From: Prosopocoilus inquinatus
Lineage: Eukaryota; Arthropoda; Insecta; Coleoptera; Lucanidae
NCBI GenBank assembly: GCA_036172665.1
Contig: CM069871.1
Span: 62,370,713 to 62,434,712, forward strand
Reading direction: 5' to 3'
DNA length: 64,000 nt
Part shown: piece after piece, positions 36,958 to 49,706 of the stretch
How positions within the stretch are numbered: position 1 is the first letter of the stretch
Layout: every line of letters begins with the position of its first letter
Position numbers and translations under genes: made by a program
Notes under the pieces: generated by a model
The model's database searches: none
Told to the model about the DNA's origin: nothing
What the model saw: the letters and a program-made list of their open reading frames with translations, nothing else

Positions 36958-37311
36958 GTTTTCACTGCAATCAAAAACAATTTGCAACAAAATTTTTAAA
37001 ACTTTCATTATGCTTTGACAGCAAGCATGACCGCCTTGCATGGGGGGACTTATTAGGTAGCAAATCCGCTTCATTTTGTCTATCCTACCGCAATGTCAAG
37101 TCAAATAGCGATCGTAGGATGTCGCTGTTTAATCTGTTCATCACTATTACATCGCAATTGCGAATAAATTGGACAAGTCGTTTTTGGTTTGCAGTGGGAA
37201 TTTCGAGCTACGTTTCTGCAGACGAAGCCCCAAAGAGGGCTGAAACAACTGTACAGAGACTGCTGATGTTTTCACTGGAATCAAAAACGATTTGCAACAA
37301 AATTTTTAAAA
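36958..37311. repeat. 44-bp direct repeats bracketing a dispersed-repeat copy
   Basis: TTTTCACTGCAATCAAAAAC... at 36958-37001 and TTTTCACTGGAATCAAAAAC... at 37268-37311 match over 44 bp with two mismatches. Between them, about 37000-37115 is the inverted copy of the short repeat at 4967-5107. The remaining 37120-37267 is unique here. Confidence 0.7.
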
Positions 37312-38924
37312 AATTATAGGTATTCTAAATTCGTTTTTTACTGTTAGTCTTATACAAAACTCAACACGTGTCTTTTTGGTTTAAATTGATAAAATTGTTT
37401 AGTTAGCTTTTCGCAAATACGGTCGATTTAATTGCTGTGGAAACTGCCTACACAAATTACCGACGTTTTCTTTACTTTGCTTGCGTATGAAAGTCATTTT
37501 CGGTCTTTGGAACGTTTGCAAAATTAACGTTTTAAATGAGGGGATTCCGTGCTTACGATTGAAATTCAAGTTGTTGAGCTTACTTGTATTGCTGCACCAG
37601 CAGATCGTATTTCATTCAAAACAATTAATGCGCTCGCTGATTTATTACACAACGCAACAAAAAAACTAAATATGTTTGTTTGTTTATCGTGATTTTTGCA
37701 TTTGATCATGTTCAAAACATTGAAAATAGATAAATCCTGGTTTTTATAAATATACCAATTCGTTTTTCAATTTCAGAGAATATTCAGTGAAAGGGAGGTT
37801 AAATACATTTTGAAAATTTTGATAGGACATTTTATTGATACCAAACAAACATTTACGGTACTATTTCGTTAAGAACTAAAAAAGAAACACATTTTTAACG
37901 TAACTTCCTTTAGAAGATGTAACTAAAAGTGCATATGAGATCTATTTTTGCGTTTATGAATAGTATTTGTTTCTCTTAATAACCCTCACACATAGTCGCC
38001 CCTCGTAGTTGCATCACATCGACCTCGGTAACGTTTTTCCTTTGTTTTAATCTCTTACTGAAAACGTTGACGATATTCTTCAATTGCATCTAAATTTAAT
38101 GTAAAAAATGCATTTTGGGCAAAAAAGAAACTCTTTTTTAAATAAAACAAATATATATATATAAAACCTATATATTTTGATATATTTCGATTCTCTAAGT
38201 TTTTCTAAATAAACATACATAATATATAATTAGTTCATTGGTTTTTGTGATATCCATAAAAATTTATAGGAATTTTAAGGTAATGCGCACCAAAAACAAA
38301 TCAAAATACAGTTTAATAGTTTTTTGAAAAAAAAACATCGAACAGATTCGGTTTTTAAAAATATTTTAAATGTGTTTTCGTTTGTTTTTCGAGTTACCAT
38401 AAAATTCCTATAATTTTTTTACGGGTATCACAAAAACGAATGAACTAATTACACAATTTGTTTATATACCGGGTGTCCCACGCCGTCTATTCACCATTCA
38501 AGACTTCAAAAACTATTATTTGAATACTTACAAACACGTTTTCACTCATTTTTGGCAATAAACTGAAGACATTGAAAAAACCAAGTCACGGATGAACTTT
38601 TGACAATACAGCCAAACCAAAGACATTTTTTTTTATTTTCACCACTGCCTACTATGTTTTATAAAAAAATAATTCCATAAATAAAAACCTTGTTGCGTTG
38701 TGTTATATTTCAACAAGACGCTGACAATTTTGATACTTCGACTTTAGGACCTGAACTTTTATAAAATGCACTTTGTTACATCCTGTCATCCTGTGCGGAT
38801 AGTTTCAAAAGGGAAATTTATAAATGAATGCATTAATTATCAAGCCATTATTAGAGAGTTTTTATTCATTTGGAAGGCGCTCATTATTATTAATATTGAG
38901 ATTCAAGCAGTGAATTAGTTAGAA
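37312..38924. other. AT-rich DNA, no gene seen
   Basis: No gene seen. A MITE-like end (CCGGGTGTCCCACGCC, 38468-38483) has no visible partner nearby. Confidence 0.4.
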
Positions 38925-39058
38925 TAAGGCCCAGTTTTACAATGACGGCTTAACTTTGAGCCAAAGCTTAAATCCTTCACAACAATTGTTGAAATAATCG
39001 TCGCTAAGGCTTTAAACCTCAGCTCAAAGTTGAGCTGCAATTGTAAAACTGGGCCTTA
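38925..39058. mobile_element. 134-bp palindromic MITE, family M, copy 1
   Basis: Ends TAAGGCCCAGTTTTACAAT and ATTGTAAAACTGGGCCTTA; the inner arms (AACTTTGAGCC / AGCTCAAAGTTGAG) also pair around a CAACAATTGTTG core. Other copies: 49571-49706, 55897-56030 and a decayed one at about 49443-49570. Confidence 0.85.
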
Positions 39059-41605
39059 GTGATTAATTTTTTTGATGTGAACTGGGAGCTGTGCAGGAAG
39101 CTTAGCGATCCTCTTAAAATATAACTACGTTAACTATGTTTCCCTGACAATGTAACAAATCGCCAAATTTAACTTTCGCACATAAAACCTTGCCAAACTT
39201 ATAGCTTTCACATATGAAACCTTATCTGAGCGTGACAGGGTAGATCAGGCTGATCAATTCGTGACAGTATGTAATGTTTTATTTCAATTTGAATCAATAA
39301 TTAGTTAAAAATGTTTGATTCCATGGCCACACCGGTCCAGAACAATAGCTGATAAAACCACGTTACGTTTCCAAGTCATATAAAATTACAAACGGGATTT
39401 TTTAACATTACGTTATCATGGTTAGCTACTGTTCAATACTCAATGCTTAATTATTTAAGCCAAGTCCAGTCTTGTAAGGTTCACAACAGCGTACGTATAG
39501 ACTTTTTATTTAAAATTTTTCTTATTCATAAAAAAAAAACAAAGTACTAAGTGTTTCGTGTGGTTAATGTTTAAATTTATTTTAGACAATTAATTACATA
39601 ACTGATTGTAAGTTAATTAAGTAATTAATGTAAGACATTTCTACCAATCTCAAAGCAGAGCAGATTCTGAAAAACTACGCTTTAAAGATCCGGAAGAGAT
39701 TTTGCAAATCGAAGTACATTTCTAATCACACGTAATTATTGCTGTCTGCTATCTTAAGCACAGTAACACATTCGAATAACGGTTTTCTTAATAAGTACCT
39801 CGCTAATTATATGTGCAAGCATTTCAAATAGTCAAAAGAGTGCCCTTTAAATATAGGTACTCAAACCCCAGGCTTTTTTGCAAACGAGAACATTAATCAG
39901 TCGAGTAAATCTGCTCTTCATGCGAACTTTTATTTCCTCATTTCGGATGTAGCAATCTAATTATTAGAAGACGGCTCACTTTCTCTGTTCACGAAGATGT
40001 GCTTAGCGCTTCCGTAACACGGCATGACATAAAATGGTAATGAATAATTTTTTGTGTTCACTGATGCCTAGATTTAGTATGTAAATTAGCTGAACTTGGT
40101 TCCGGAAGTAAAATTGGACAAGCGTGACTTCTGCACAAAGAAAGCTGCTCTTCCCATTCAAAATTAACGATTAGATGATCTCGTTTTTCTCGCGAAGTAA
40201 AATTGCGAATCTCGTAATACTAATCAAAGATTATTAAAAGCGCCTTTTTAAGATAAAATAACGTCAACCTTTCAATCTTTAATATCTGTGTGTTTAAAAA
40301 TTACAGAATTACACGATCGAGATTATAATGTAGATATTGTCATCGTAAATCCTTTACACGAATTCCGCAGTTTGATAAAACAAATTACAATGAGTAAATG
40401 TTTTAAATATTTGTGTGCACTGCACAAATAGAATAAAATAAATCCGTATTCAGAAAATAATATGAAAAGAATCTTATGTGATCTTGAATCGCACTAATTT
40501 CTTCAATTACCACCGAATGGTAACAGCGCAACAACAGAAACCTCCTAAAAAAGTCTTTGGCAGAAATAGGCAATAGAAAAAATTAACGCGGTTCTTCAGA
40601 AACCTAAAAAGATTTATTAATCTGATTTATAAACTTTCAATTCTAATATACAGGTTGTTCACGGAGAGACGCTACAATAACTAACTCTCTTATTTGAATT
40701 TTTATGAAGTAATTTTTCTTACCCAATTTTATGGCAGTATTAGAAAAATAAACGGCTGTTAGGTTTCGTATTTAACTTTTTAATTTACCATTAAGTATTT
40801 AGTAAGAAAAATAACCGCTCATAAGCCCTTAAATTAGGTAACCAAAGTTTCGCAAGCAATCAACTCTTTCTGTGTCTGCCTTGTTTTAAAAGGCATCGGC
40901 CAAGCCCTATTTTCAGACAAAAGGCAAACAAAGCAAAAGTTGTCTTTTATGTTGTAAAATGGCATAAATATAAATTTTACCTCCTCATGCAAAATGTAAT
41001 AAAGAATCTTACAATGCTAAATGCATCTCTACTTTCGTGATAGCAGGAGAACTTACCAAAACAGATTTTTGTTTAAGTCGGAAAGACCTTGGAATAATAT
41101 TTTCATTATGTTATTTTTTATTTAAAATTTTATTCTGATTTCTTTCAGTGTTTTATAATGAAGAAAAATCAATAGTAAACTATTAGTCTTACAAAGTGAA
41201 TATAATAGACAGAAAAAAGTGGTCTTGAAATAAATACATCTGACGTTCATCGACCTCGAGAATGTCTACAGTAACGTTCCAATAATTGAGAAGAAGCTTA
41301 GAAAATTTTAGATGATATCTATCTTGACAAGTTATTATCACTACAGTAAATACAATTCGTGTAAGAACAAACACTAATAGGAAGACATTTTATTGTAAAT
41401 AAAAAGATTATAACAAGAACTCACGTTTCTTATCTCGTTTACAGAAAATTTGAACAAAGCATGAAAACAATAGGCACGATATGAAAGTTCGGTTAGAATG
41501 GCCATCAAAATAGGAAATGATTATGTATACGTTCTATAATATTTACTCACAGCGATTAAATGGTGCACAAGGATGTACCTGATGCGCAAGCTAATGGAAG
41601 AATAC
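39059..41605. other. AT-rich intergenic DNA, no gene seen
   Basis: No coding region or repeat that I can support. Confidence 0.4.
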
Positions 41606-41770
41606 TGTTGATTCGATATAGTGGACTGTATTTCTTTGTGTTTGTTTGCAGAAAAATTTCGCTGGTACAATTACCTTTTTTTATATGAAAGTTTTTTATT
41701 TATATTGCAATTGTTTTTTTTTTACAAGTGTATGTGATTCATTAAAATGAACGTAAAAATCGTGTTAACA
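41606..41770 (-). repeat. 3' LTR of BEL/Pao copy 2
   Basis: 165 bp, identical to the partner LTR at 46115-46279. The A-tract is 10 nt here versus 12-13 in copy 1. Confidence 0.95.
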
Positions 41771-41874
41771 TAGCTCCCCGCCTTGAACATTTTTTTTTTT
41801 TTTTAAGAAAGTGTTCAAATATTCATAAATTGCAGGTAAGTATGAACTGATTGTAATAATGAAAATGAATTATT

Positions 41875-42376
41875 TTAACTGTTTTTAACATGCACAATTT
41901 CACTGTCACTACTGCCATTTTCAGGTACTGGAAGGGGACACAACTTCGCTACTGCTCGCTTGAAATTGCCTTTATGAGTCTTGACTGTAGCAACTCGAAC
42001 TACGTTGTCGTCACCGGGATGAAGCTCTACTATTCTTCCAAGGAGCCACTGGGAAGGAGGTAAGTTATCCTGTTTGATTATTACCAAACTTCCAATCTTT
42101 AGCCCTGGATTTTTGCTCTTCCATTTCTTTCTTTCTTGCAGATGATACAAATATTCTTGTGACCACCGCTTCCAAAAACTTTGTACCAACTGTTGCTGTA
42201 ACTGGAAACGCGACAGCCTGTTTGTTGGTGTGTCCAGCAATTGCGGTTCCGGAATAGCAGTCAATGGTTTGCCAATCAAGAAATGAGCTGGAGTTAGTGG
42301 CTGCAGATCATCAACATCCGATGACAGAGGGTATAAAGGTCTAGAATTTAAAGTTGCTTCTATCTGTGTTAAGATT
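41875..42376 (-). pseudogene. BEL/Pao integrase C-terminal remnant, copy 2
   Basis: The tail of the polyprotein after the deletion: the last part of the integrase region and the DUF5641-type domain, ending at the same stop as copy 1. An internal ATG gives a 134-codon open frame from 42279, identical to the copy 1 C-terminus over its length. It is out of frame with the upstream gag-pol because the deletion removed 1249 bp (not a multiple of three). Confidence 0.88.
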
Positions 42377-45300
42377 GTGTTTTAGAAATGCGATTTCTTA
42401 CAAAAATTGGTAATGAATGAGATGGAGAGTTAATCCAGTGTAATATTATTTGAGAATCTGACCATAGATGATATGAGCATTCGATAGTGAATGATTTTTG
42501 TACTTTGTTAATTAATTGACTTAACAACAAAGCACTGCACAATTCTAATCTTGGCATAGTTAAACATTTCAGTGGAGCAACCTTTGTCTTTCCGCATAAG
42601 AGATTAATTAAAATCTTTTCTTTTTGATCGATGCTGCGAACGTATACACACGCACCGTATGCGTTTTGTGACGCGTCACAGAAACCATGTAATTCGATTT
42701 CTGTAGAATTTTTACAAATGACGTGCCTATCTAATTTGAGTTGATTTAATTTTGTTAAATTATTTCTGAATCGTATCCACGTAGCTTTCAAATCGTCTGG
42801 AATAGGATCATTCCAATCTAATTTAAGAGACCATAGTTTTTGAATAATTATTTTTGAGAAAATAGTGCATGGGCTTAACAAACCTAATGGATCAAAAATC
42901 CTTGCTACGTCAGATAAGATTGATCGTTTATTAATTGATAAAGAATTTTCAAAATTTTTGATTTGAAAACCTAATGTATCAGATTTACTGTACCATTTTA
43001 TTCCTAAAGTTTTTGAAAACTCATTATCTCCTAAATTTAAAACACTCACAGGTTCATTTTCATTTTGAAACTCTTGCAAGAAAAGCTGACTATTAGAATT
43101 CCATTTTCTTAATGGGAAACATGCTGAATTTAGAATTGATGCAATTTCTTTACATACATTGATTGCAACTGTTTCAGAATCAAAACCTGTTATGAGATCA
43201 TCAACATAAAAATCATTTTTTATTATTGAAGATGCGAAAGAAGATTTTGTTTGATATTCATGAGCCAACTGCTTTAAGCATCTTATGGCTAAATACGGAG
43301 CAGATCTAGTGCCGTAGGTAACTGTATTTAAAGTGTAAATGGAAATTGGATCGTCTGAACTAAATCTCCAAACAATATTTTGAAGATGTCTGTCATCAGG
43401 ATGAATGACGACCTGCCTATACATTTTTTCTATATCTGCCGAAACTGCAAAAGGATGTTGTCTGAATTTTATGAGTATAGAAAATATTTCATTCTGAATG
43501 GGTGGCCCTGTAAATTGTAAATCATTAACTGACCAACCTGAATCAGAATTCGCTGATCCATCAAAGACTACTCTTAGTTTAGTAGTCAAACTTTCTTGTC
43601 TAAAAACACCATGATGTGGCAAAAAATATGCTGTATTGGAAGGAATTAAATTTACTTGAGACATGTGGTTTAAATCTATGTATTCTTTTATGAATTGAGA
43701 ATATTGAAATTTTAGATTAGAATCGTATGAAAATTTACGTTCTAATTGTTGTTGACGTTTAATTGATAATGGTTTTGAGTTACCTAAATTAGAAGCAGAA
43801 TGTTTTAGTGGTATTCGAACAATGAACCGTCCTTCTTCATTTCTAGAAAACGTTTCTAGGAAATGTTTTTCGCAATAAACATCATCTGAAGACATAGAAT
43901 GCTCGTTATTAATTTCCTCTATCTCCCAAAATTTCTGCAATTCAGAATCAAGATTGCTGTGAGTTTTAGAAAAATTGCAATGAATTTTTGAAATGGATTC
44001 TGAGATGGTACCTGATATAATCCAACCGAATTCTGTGTTTTGAAGAACTGGCATATTCTTACCCAACTGAATTCTTTGATGATGAAGAATATTCCAAAAA
44101 ATACCTGCACCAATAAGTACATCTATTTCACTAGGCTCGGTGAATTGAGGATCTGCCAATTGAATGTTGGCTGGAATATTCCATGAGCTGGTGTTGATAG
44201 TGAATGAAGGCAAATTACCTGTAATTGTGGGCAAAATAAAACAACAAAGATTAGTAGAAAATTCATAATTGAGTGAATATATCACAATGTTGCATTTTTT
44301 TTTAATGACTGATGAAACGCCATTGATTCCTCCAATGGTCATGTTTGTTGAATGTTCTTCTAATCCTAACTTTTTGCAAAATTTTGAAGTAAGAAAATTT
44401 GACTGAGAACCACAGTCAAGTAAAGCTTTTGCAGTATGAATGTTGCCAAAAACATCTGGAACTAAAATTGATACAGTGGAAAGCAGAACATGTTGATTAG
44501 GATAATGACTTGTGAAACTAACTTGTGGCGAAATTGTTGTTGATGCATTTGGATGAATTGTTTTTGATGTAATTGGTTCACGTGTATATAATAATTCTGG
44601 ATGAAGTAAAGTGTTATGTTTAGCTTTGCACTTTTTACAAAATCCAGATCTGCAGTTTTTAGTTGTGTGGCCTGAACGTAAACAGTTATTACAAAGATTC
44701 AGCTGCTTTACTGTTTTTAATTTATCTGACAAATTTAATTTTAAGAATTTTTCACAATAATAAATTAAATGTGCCCCATTACATACAGGACATTTCACAT
44801 TTGAGGATATTAACGAAACTTGTTTGATATTATTATGTAACTGTTTATGTTCTTTGGCAATTTTATTATGATTGATTTCAAGTGTTTCTAGAAAATCTGC
44901 TCTTGAATTCAAAAAACTCTTGAATTCAGAAAGTGTTGGGAAATTATTGCCTGTTTTAACTTTTTCCCATTCCCGAACAGTAAATTTGTCTAATTTTGAC
45001 GTAATTAAAAATATCAACAAAGTGTCCCAATGTTCTGTTGGTTGTTCTAGTGTTTGAAGAGCTCTTAAATGTTTAAAAATGGTATCTATCAAGTCTCTTA
45101 TTCCTCTTGAGGACTCCTTTGTAAGTGAATTTAATTCAAACAGAGATTTGATGTGATTATTAATTAACAATCTGATGTTATTATACCTATTGCAAAGTAG
45201 TTCCCATGCGATTATGTAATTTTCGGATGAGAATTCTAGAGACTGTATAACCTTTAGTGCGTCACCTTCTAGTGAAGCACGTAAATAATGATACTTCTGA

Positions 45301-45815
45301 ACATTGTCAATTGATTTGTTTGAATTAATTAGTGACTCAAAAGTATCTTTGAATTCCAACCAATTATCATATGCACCGTTAAATTTTGCAAGTTTAATTG
45401 TTGGAAGTTTAATGTTGTGAGAAATACCGTTTTGTTTTGAGGAATCTGATATGCCAGTGATACTGTCGCTTTGAATTTGGATGACAGGTGTGCAGACTTG
45501 CTTTAAAATAAATTTTGCGTCTGTGATTGCGGATGAATGCTTTTCAGTGAAATCTTCTCTCTCTAAATATTGCCTTTCTAAGTCATCTTCATCGCAAATA
45601 TATTCTATTTTACTCTGAGTTTCATCAAATTCCTCAAACAACGATGCAAACTTGCTACTACGATCTTGCAATTCAATGATTGTTTTTTCTGCTAAAACTT
45701 GATCACTTGCATATGCATCTTGAACTGTGCGTAAATATTTTATAAAATTTGTTAGTTTGTATTTAATAGTACCTCGTTTACGCACAAGTTTTTCAGTAGA
45801 TGTGACGTCTTGCAT
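42369..45815 (-). pseudogene. gag-pol: BEL/Pao gag-pol to RNase H, copy 2 (1148 aa, truncated)
   Basis: One uninterrupted frame from the Gag ATG at 45815. It runs through the DUF1759 capsid region (about residues 135-300), three zinc knuckles (about 358-415), DUF1758-type protease with LLDCGSQ, reverse transcriptase with MYRQVVIHPDD and YVDD, and RNase H/A17 with HGFCDASQ and LWSDSQ. It then crosses the deletion junction and stops after three foreign residues (KTQS). This shows that gag and pol form one frame in the family. Gag, protease, RT and the front of RNase H look intact; integrase is absent, so this copy cannot integrate on its own products. Confidence 0.93.
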
Positions 45816-46114
45816 GACTTTTCAAATTCAGAAAACTATGAATTGAATTATTGTAACCTAGTTACAAAGAAATTGTGTTAATGTGTAAAAATATTTGTCA
45901 AAATATTTTCTTTTGCAAATAAATGTATAAAAGTATGAATGTGTTTTATAAATGTGTACTACCTTAACACAGATAGCAGCCTACAAATTCTAGAACTGTT
46001 CTAGAGCCTTATCTGTAGTCCTGAACGATAGTTTTCTATGCGGTGTTTCTCTTCTTCGCTGATGCGCTTAGTTCTTGTAAATCTTGAATCCGGCTCGAAG
46101 GACCAAAAATAATA

Positions 46115-46279
46115 TGTTGATTCGATATAGTGGACTGTATTTCTTTGTGTTTGTTTGCAGAAAAATTTCGCTGGTACAATTACCTTTTTTTATATGAAAG
46201 TTTTTTATTTATATTGCAATTGTTTTTTTTTTACAAGTGTATGTGATTCATTAAAATGAACGTAAAAATCGTGTTAACA
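46115..46279 (-). repeat. 5' LTR of BEL/Pao copy 2
   Basis: 165 bp, followed (in element sense) by the tRNA-Tyr primer site. Confidence 0.95.
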
Positions 46280-46284
46280 AATAC

Positions 46285-47074
46285 TATAAATGAGTTTTGG
46301 AAGTTAACCTCGAAAACCTATAGATATGGATGAAGATCAAAACGCATTTTGGCGAATCTTCTGTACTGGATGAATATGAAATTAAAAAGTATTAAATCAA
46401 GTATGCTTTGGAGATTTGAAGAATTGGGTATTTGTGGATTGTTGTCATTGCCTCTCGTCGTTCACTTGACGAAAGTTATTGGTTAACGTTGATCAGGTGG
46501 TCAATGAAAACCAATAACTAGTACCAATCCTCAAATACTCAATCTTTTAATCAGGAAAAGCAGCTTAAGAAAGAACTTAGAAGCAGAAGTAATTTGTCAA
46601 TCGCAAGGCCAAATTAACGTCGAAATAGAAATGATATTTTTCAGGGAAAATAAGAATAAAATAAAAATTATTTTAGTCAAGGGCAGTTATAACTCTACCT
46701 GTCGTTCGAGAATATTCTGTGTAGTTTATGTATCAGATCTTCATTCCGTAGCTTATCGAAGGCTTGAGCAACATCCAAAAAGAAAATGAAACAATTTTGT
46801 TCTTCCTTCAATGTACTTTCAATGATGCCATGTCTTTTCTTAAATTTTACGTCCTGAGTACTGTAAATGGTACTTTGTGTATATTTCAGATTTAAAACAC
46901 GCCAATTACAGCACTCTCCACGTTAGATCACTAATTAGATACACTTGATCAATTATTCATTTATGGGACGTTCTGTCTAAAGCCGAGTTGAAATTCGGAA
47001 GTACGTATCATTTTCTAATAATAGCTTTTATCTCATAAGTAGCGGCCTTTAAAATAATTTCTAAATGACTGCGG
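46285..47074. other. AT-rich DNA, no gene seen
   Basis: No coding region recognised. Confidence 0.4.
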
Positions 47075-47082
47075 TTTTTACC

Positions 47083-47866
47083 AGGAGTAGGACAATTCGC
47101 CTTTGCCGATTTGCCATCGCTAATTCACCGCTGCTGATTCGCCATAGGTACAATTCGCCCTACAATTCACAAACTCACCGTCGGTAAATTCGCCGTCAGC
47201 GATTCAAGTTTTAAATGCGGGTACATATCCAAATAATAATATACGATAATTATACATAAATAAAATAAAAAAGCTAACATATGTAATGGAAAATAAAATA
47301 ATTTGTCATTAATTAAATATGATACATAGATAAAGAAACGGATTTTTTTTGCTCTTCCAGGAAGTATTTCTTATTCCGATGTTTGCAAAATCCTTTTTAA
47401 TATTTTCAGATTCTACTGAAAATTATATTCATTTTTATAAAAATCAAAATCACTACACATCAAAAGTCGACTGTTTTCTAGATATTGATTCATGAAAGCT
47501 CTCATTTAAAATGATAAACAAATGGGGTTTCATTAAAAAAATTATAATTATGACTATGTGCTAACAGTACTAATATGTTCGTAATTTTGTGTCTTACTGT
47601 GATTAAGAATTTATTTTCGTTTGTAATAGAAAAATAATAGTACAGACCATTTAAATTCACTTGAAATGTGCTGAAATTACAGTTATTTTCATTCAATTCG
47701 TAGGTATAACTTGTATATCTGAAATAGTCAGAAAGTGCTCATCAGGCTAAATAAAGCAGTAACAGGCGTCTGCGAATTGGACGGACGGTAAATTGGGTCG
47801 ACGGCGAATTGCTTCTACGACGAATTGGCGACGGTGAATTGGCGACGGCGAATCGTCCCATCTCCA
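47083..47866. mobile_element. hAT-like element with AATTCGCC subterminal arrays (784 bp)
   Basis: Perfect 8-bp duplications TTTTTACC at 47075-47082 and 47867-47874. The inverted ends are AGGAGTAGGACAATTCGCC and its near inverse GGCGAATCGTCCCATCTCCA. Both ends carry about six to eight degenerate copies of AATTCGCCGTCG in opposite orientation (47091-47215 and 47770-47855), with AT-rich DNA between. No transposase. The 8-bp duplication suggests hAT; the TIR does not match a hAT consensus I know. Confidence 0.8.
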
Positions 47867-47874
47867 TTTTTACC

Positions 47875-49442
47875 TTCTACAGCTTTCTAGTAAACAGGAA
47901 TAAGTTTAAGTCTAAAAGCAACATTTAAAAGTAAGTAAACGTTTTTTAAACTGTAACTGGACGAAATTATAGTTGGAATGTTAACAACCCTCTGCCATCT
48001 TGATAAAACTACTTAAAATTGAATTCAATCTACTGAAAACTGAACTAATTAACATTGATCATAGCTATCAATCGATAGTAAAATGCTGAGTGCTTTTCCA
48101 ATTATAATTTTGTCCGATTAGAATTTAAAAACCGTTTACTTATTATTCCCAATCAAAAACTCACGAATGTCGGTGATAATTAAAAAAAAAAAAAAACAGT
48201 GTCTGAGATAATTTAAAGAACGCCGGAATGATTCCCGTATAAACGTACAGATATAACGGTAGTCTTTGATCTTGCAAATACGTAGAATCACACATGCATT
48301 TTAAGAGGAAAACATGCCCTTTTCGGCCATTCGAATAATGTTCGCCAAAACAACAAACGGCGGCAAATGTATCACAAAGGTGGGATGCACTTTTTTTTTG
48401 TGCAAAACCGTGGCAGGTGTTTCAATTGAGAGTCGTAAATCATACCCGTAAAAGTCAAGTTGGTATTTCTTACACTTTGATGTTCAACCGCCGACACGCA
48501 GTAGAATGATTACAAAGAAAACTGATAGCGGCGAGTTGAATGCAACGGCAGAATATTGATATGATATACAGGGGGAGTCAACATACAGAGGAAAAGCAAA
48601 CTGTGACAGAACTTTCGAACAATCCTTGGTTTTCATTCGTCAAATAATGTGTAGATAATTTTACTTATTTGACAGGTGAGCTGCCTCAGTTACTCACTTC
48701 ACTCAAGTTTATTCTTGGTTCTCTTGTAAAAGAACCGCACTAAAGTTTTCCTAGGATAGGTAGTGGAGTCGATAATTATTAAAAAGTAAGTAAGCATGAT
48801 TATACTTTTCATAGGCAGCTGATGTCCTATTCGGATTGAATTTTGTTTTAATCTCTTCAGTCTCTTTGGAGTAACAAGGCTGACGTTTTCTGAATTTCTT
48901 TTTTTTTATATCATGAAGATATTATCCTGCTTTTGACTGGGCATAAAAGTGTCAACTAAGTGTTCAACAAACAACTTTTACACTTTTCCTTTCCCGATAG
49001 AAGTATGTGAGTAATAGAAACTATTTGTCTCTTAATCTTTCTGGTTACATTCCAGAAGATAAAATTAGTTTCTTCATCTGCTGACAAATTTTGTAGACAA
49101 GAGGTTATAGTAGCTCAGTTCTTTATATTTTTGAATTTCTATTCCGAGCTTAGGACTGATTTGTCAGATTGGGTCTTTTGATTGCTGCCGTCTTCTTTTA
49201 ACTTTTCTCTTTTCCTCCACGAGTTCTTCAGTTTCTACCGATCTAAATTGGTCGACTTAATTGTTCCTCTCTCACTGTTTTGTTTTTTTTTTTTTTAATC
49301 TTAATTTATCTATAGATAACTGTTATTATAGCATTTTAGACTCCGATACCTGTCGAATATTGTTCAAGACTACATTTCTTGCGTTGAAAAACAAGGAAAA
49401 TGCAGCATTTTTCTTGCAGGTAATCCCGAAATACACAATGCC
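47875..49442. other. AT-rich DNA, no gene seen
   Basis: No coding region supported. The stretch 48300-48560 is slightly GC-richer but has no clear frame. Confidence 0.4.
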
Positions 49443-49570
49443 ATAACCAGTATTTCAGTCATAGATTAACTTTAAGCTTTGTTTTATTTCCACGAATACA
49501 ATTATTAAGACAATAGTTTATGTAGGAATTAACCCAGCCTTAAAATTAATCCACGACTGGAACACTGGCT
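49443..49570. mobile_element. Palindromic MITE family M, decayed copy
   Basis: AGATTAACTTTAAGCTTTG and TTAAAATTAATCCACGACTGG parallel the intact copy that follows immediately; the ends are eroded. The two copies lie head to tail without spacer. Confidence 0.55.
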
Positions 49571-49706
49571 CTTAGGCCCGATTTTACCATCACAGATTAA
49601 CTTTAAACTTCGCTTTATTCCCATGGTAACAATTGCAAGGATAATTGTTTCTATAGGAATAAAACGGACCTTAAAGTTAAACTGTGATGGTAAAACCGGG
49701 CCTAAG
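49571..49706. mobile_element. 136-bp palindromic MITE, family M, copy 2
   Basis: Ends CTTAGGCCCGATTTTACCAT and ATGGTAAAACCGGGCCTAAG, a near-perfect inverted pair of 20 bp. Confidence 0.85.

Larger units (their letters stand above)
41606..46279 (-). mobile_element. BEL/Pao LTR retrotransposon, copy 2 (4674 bp, integrase-deleted)
   Basis: Minus-strand sister of the element at 8915-14945. Both LTRs are 165 bp and identical to each other, with perfect 5-bp duplications AATAC (41601-41605 and 46280-46284). The tRNA-Tyr primer site and polypurine tract are retained. Relative to copy 1 it lacks the 105-bp insertion and has a 1249-bp deletion (equivalent to 12924-14172 of copy 1) with 1-nt microhomology. 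Homopolymer differences account for the remaining length change. The insertion is recent. Confidence 0.95.

Noticed and set aside
46086..46105. tRNA-Tyr gene fragment
   Set aside because: It is the primer-binding site of the BEL/Pao element, 20 nt long, not a tRNA gene.
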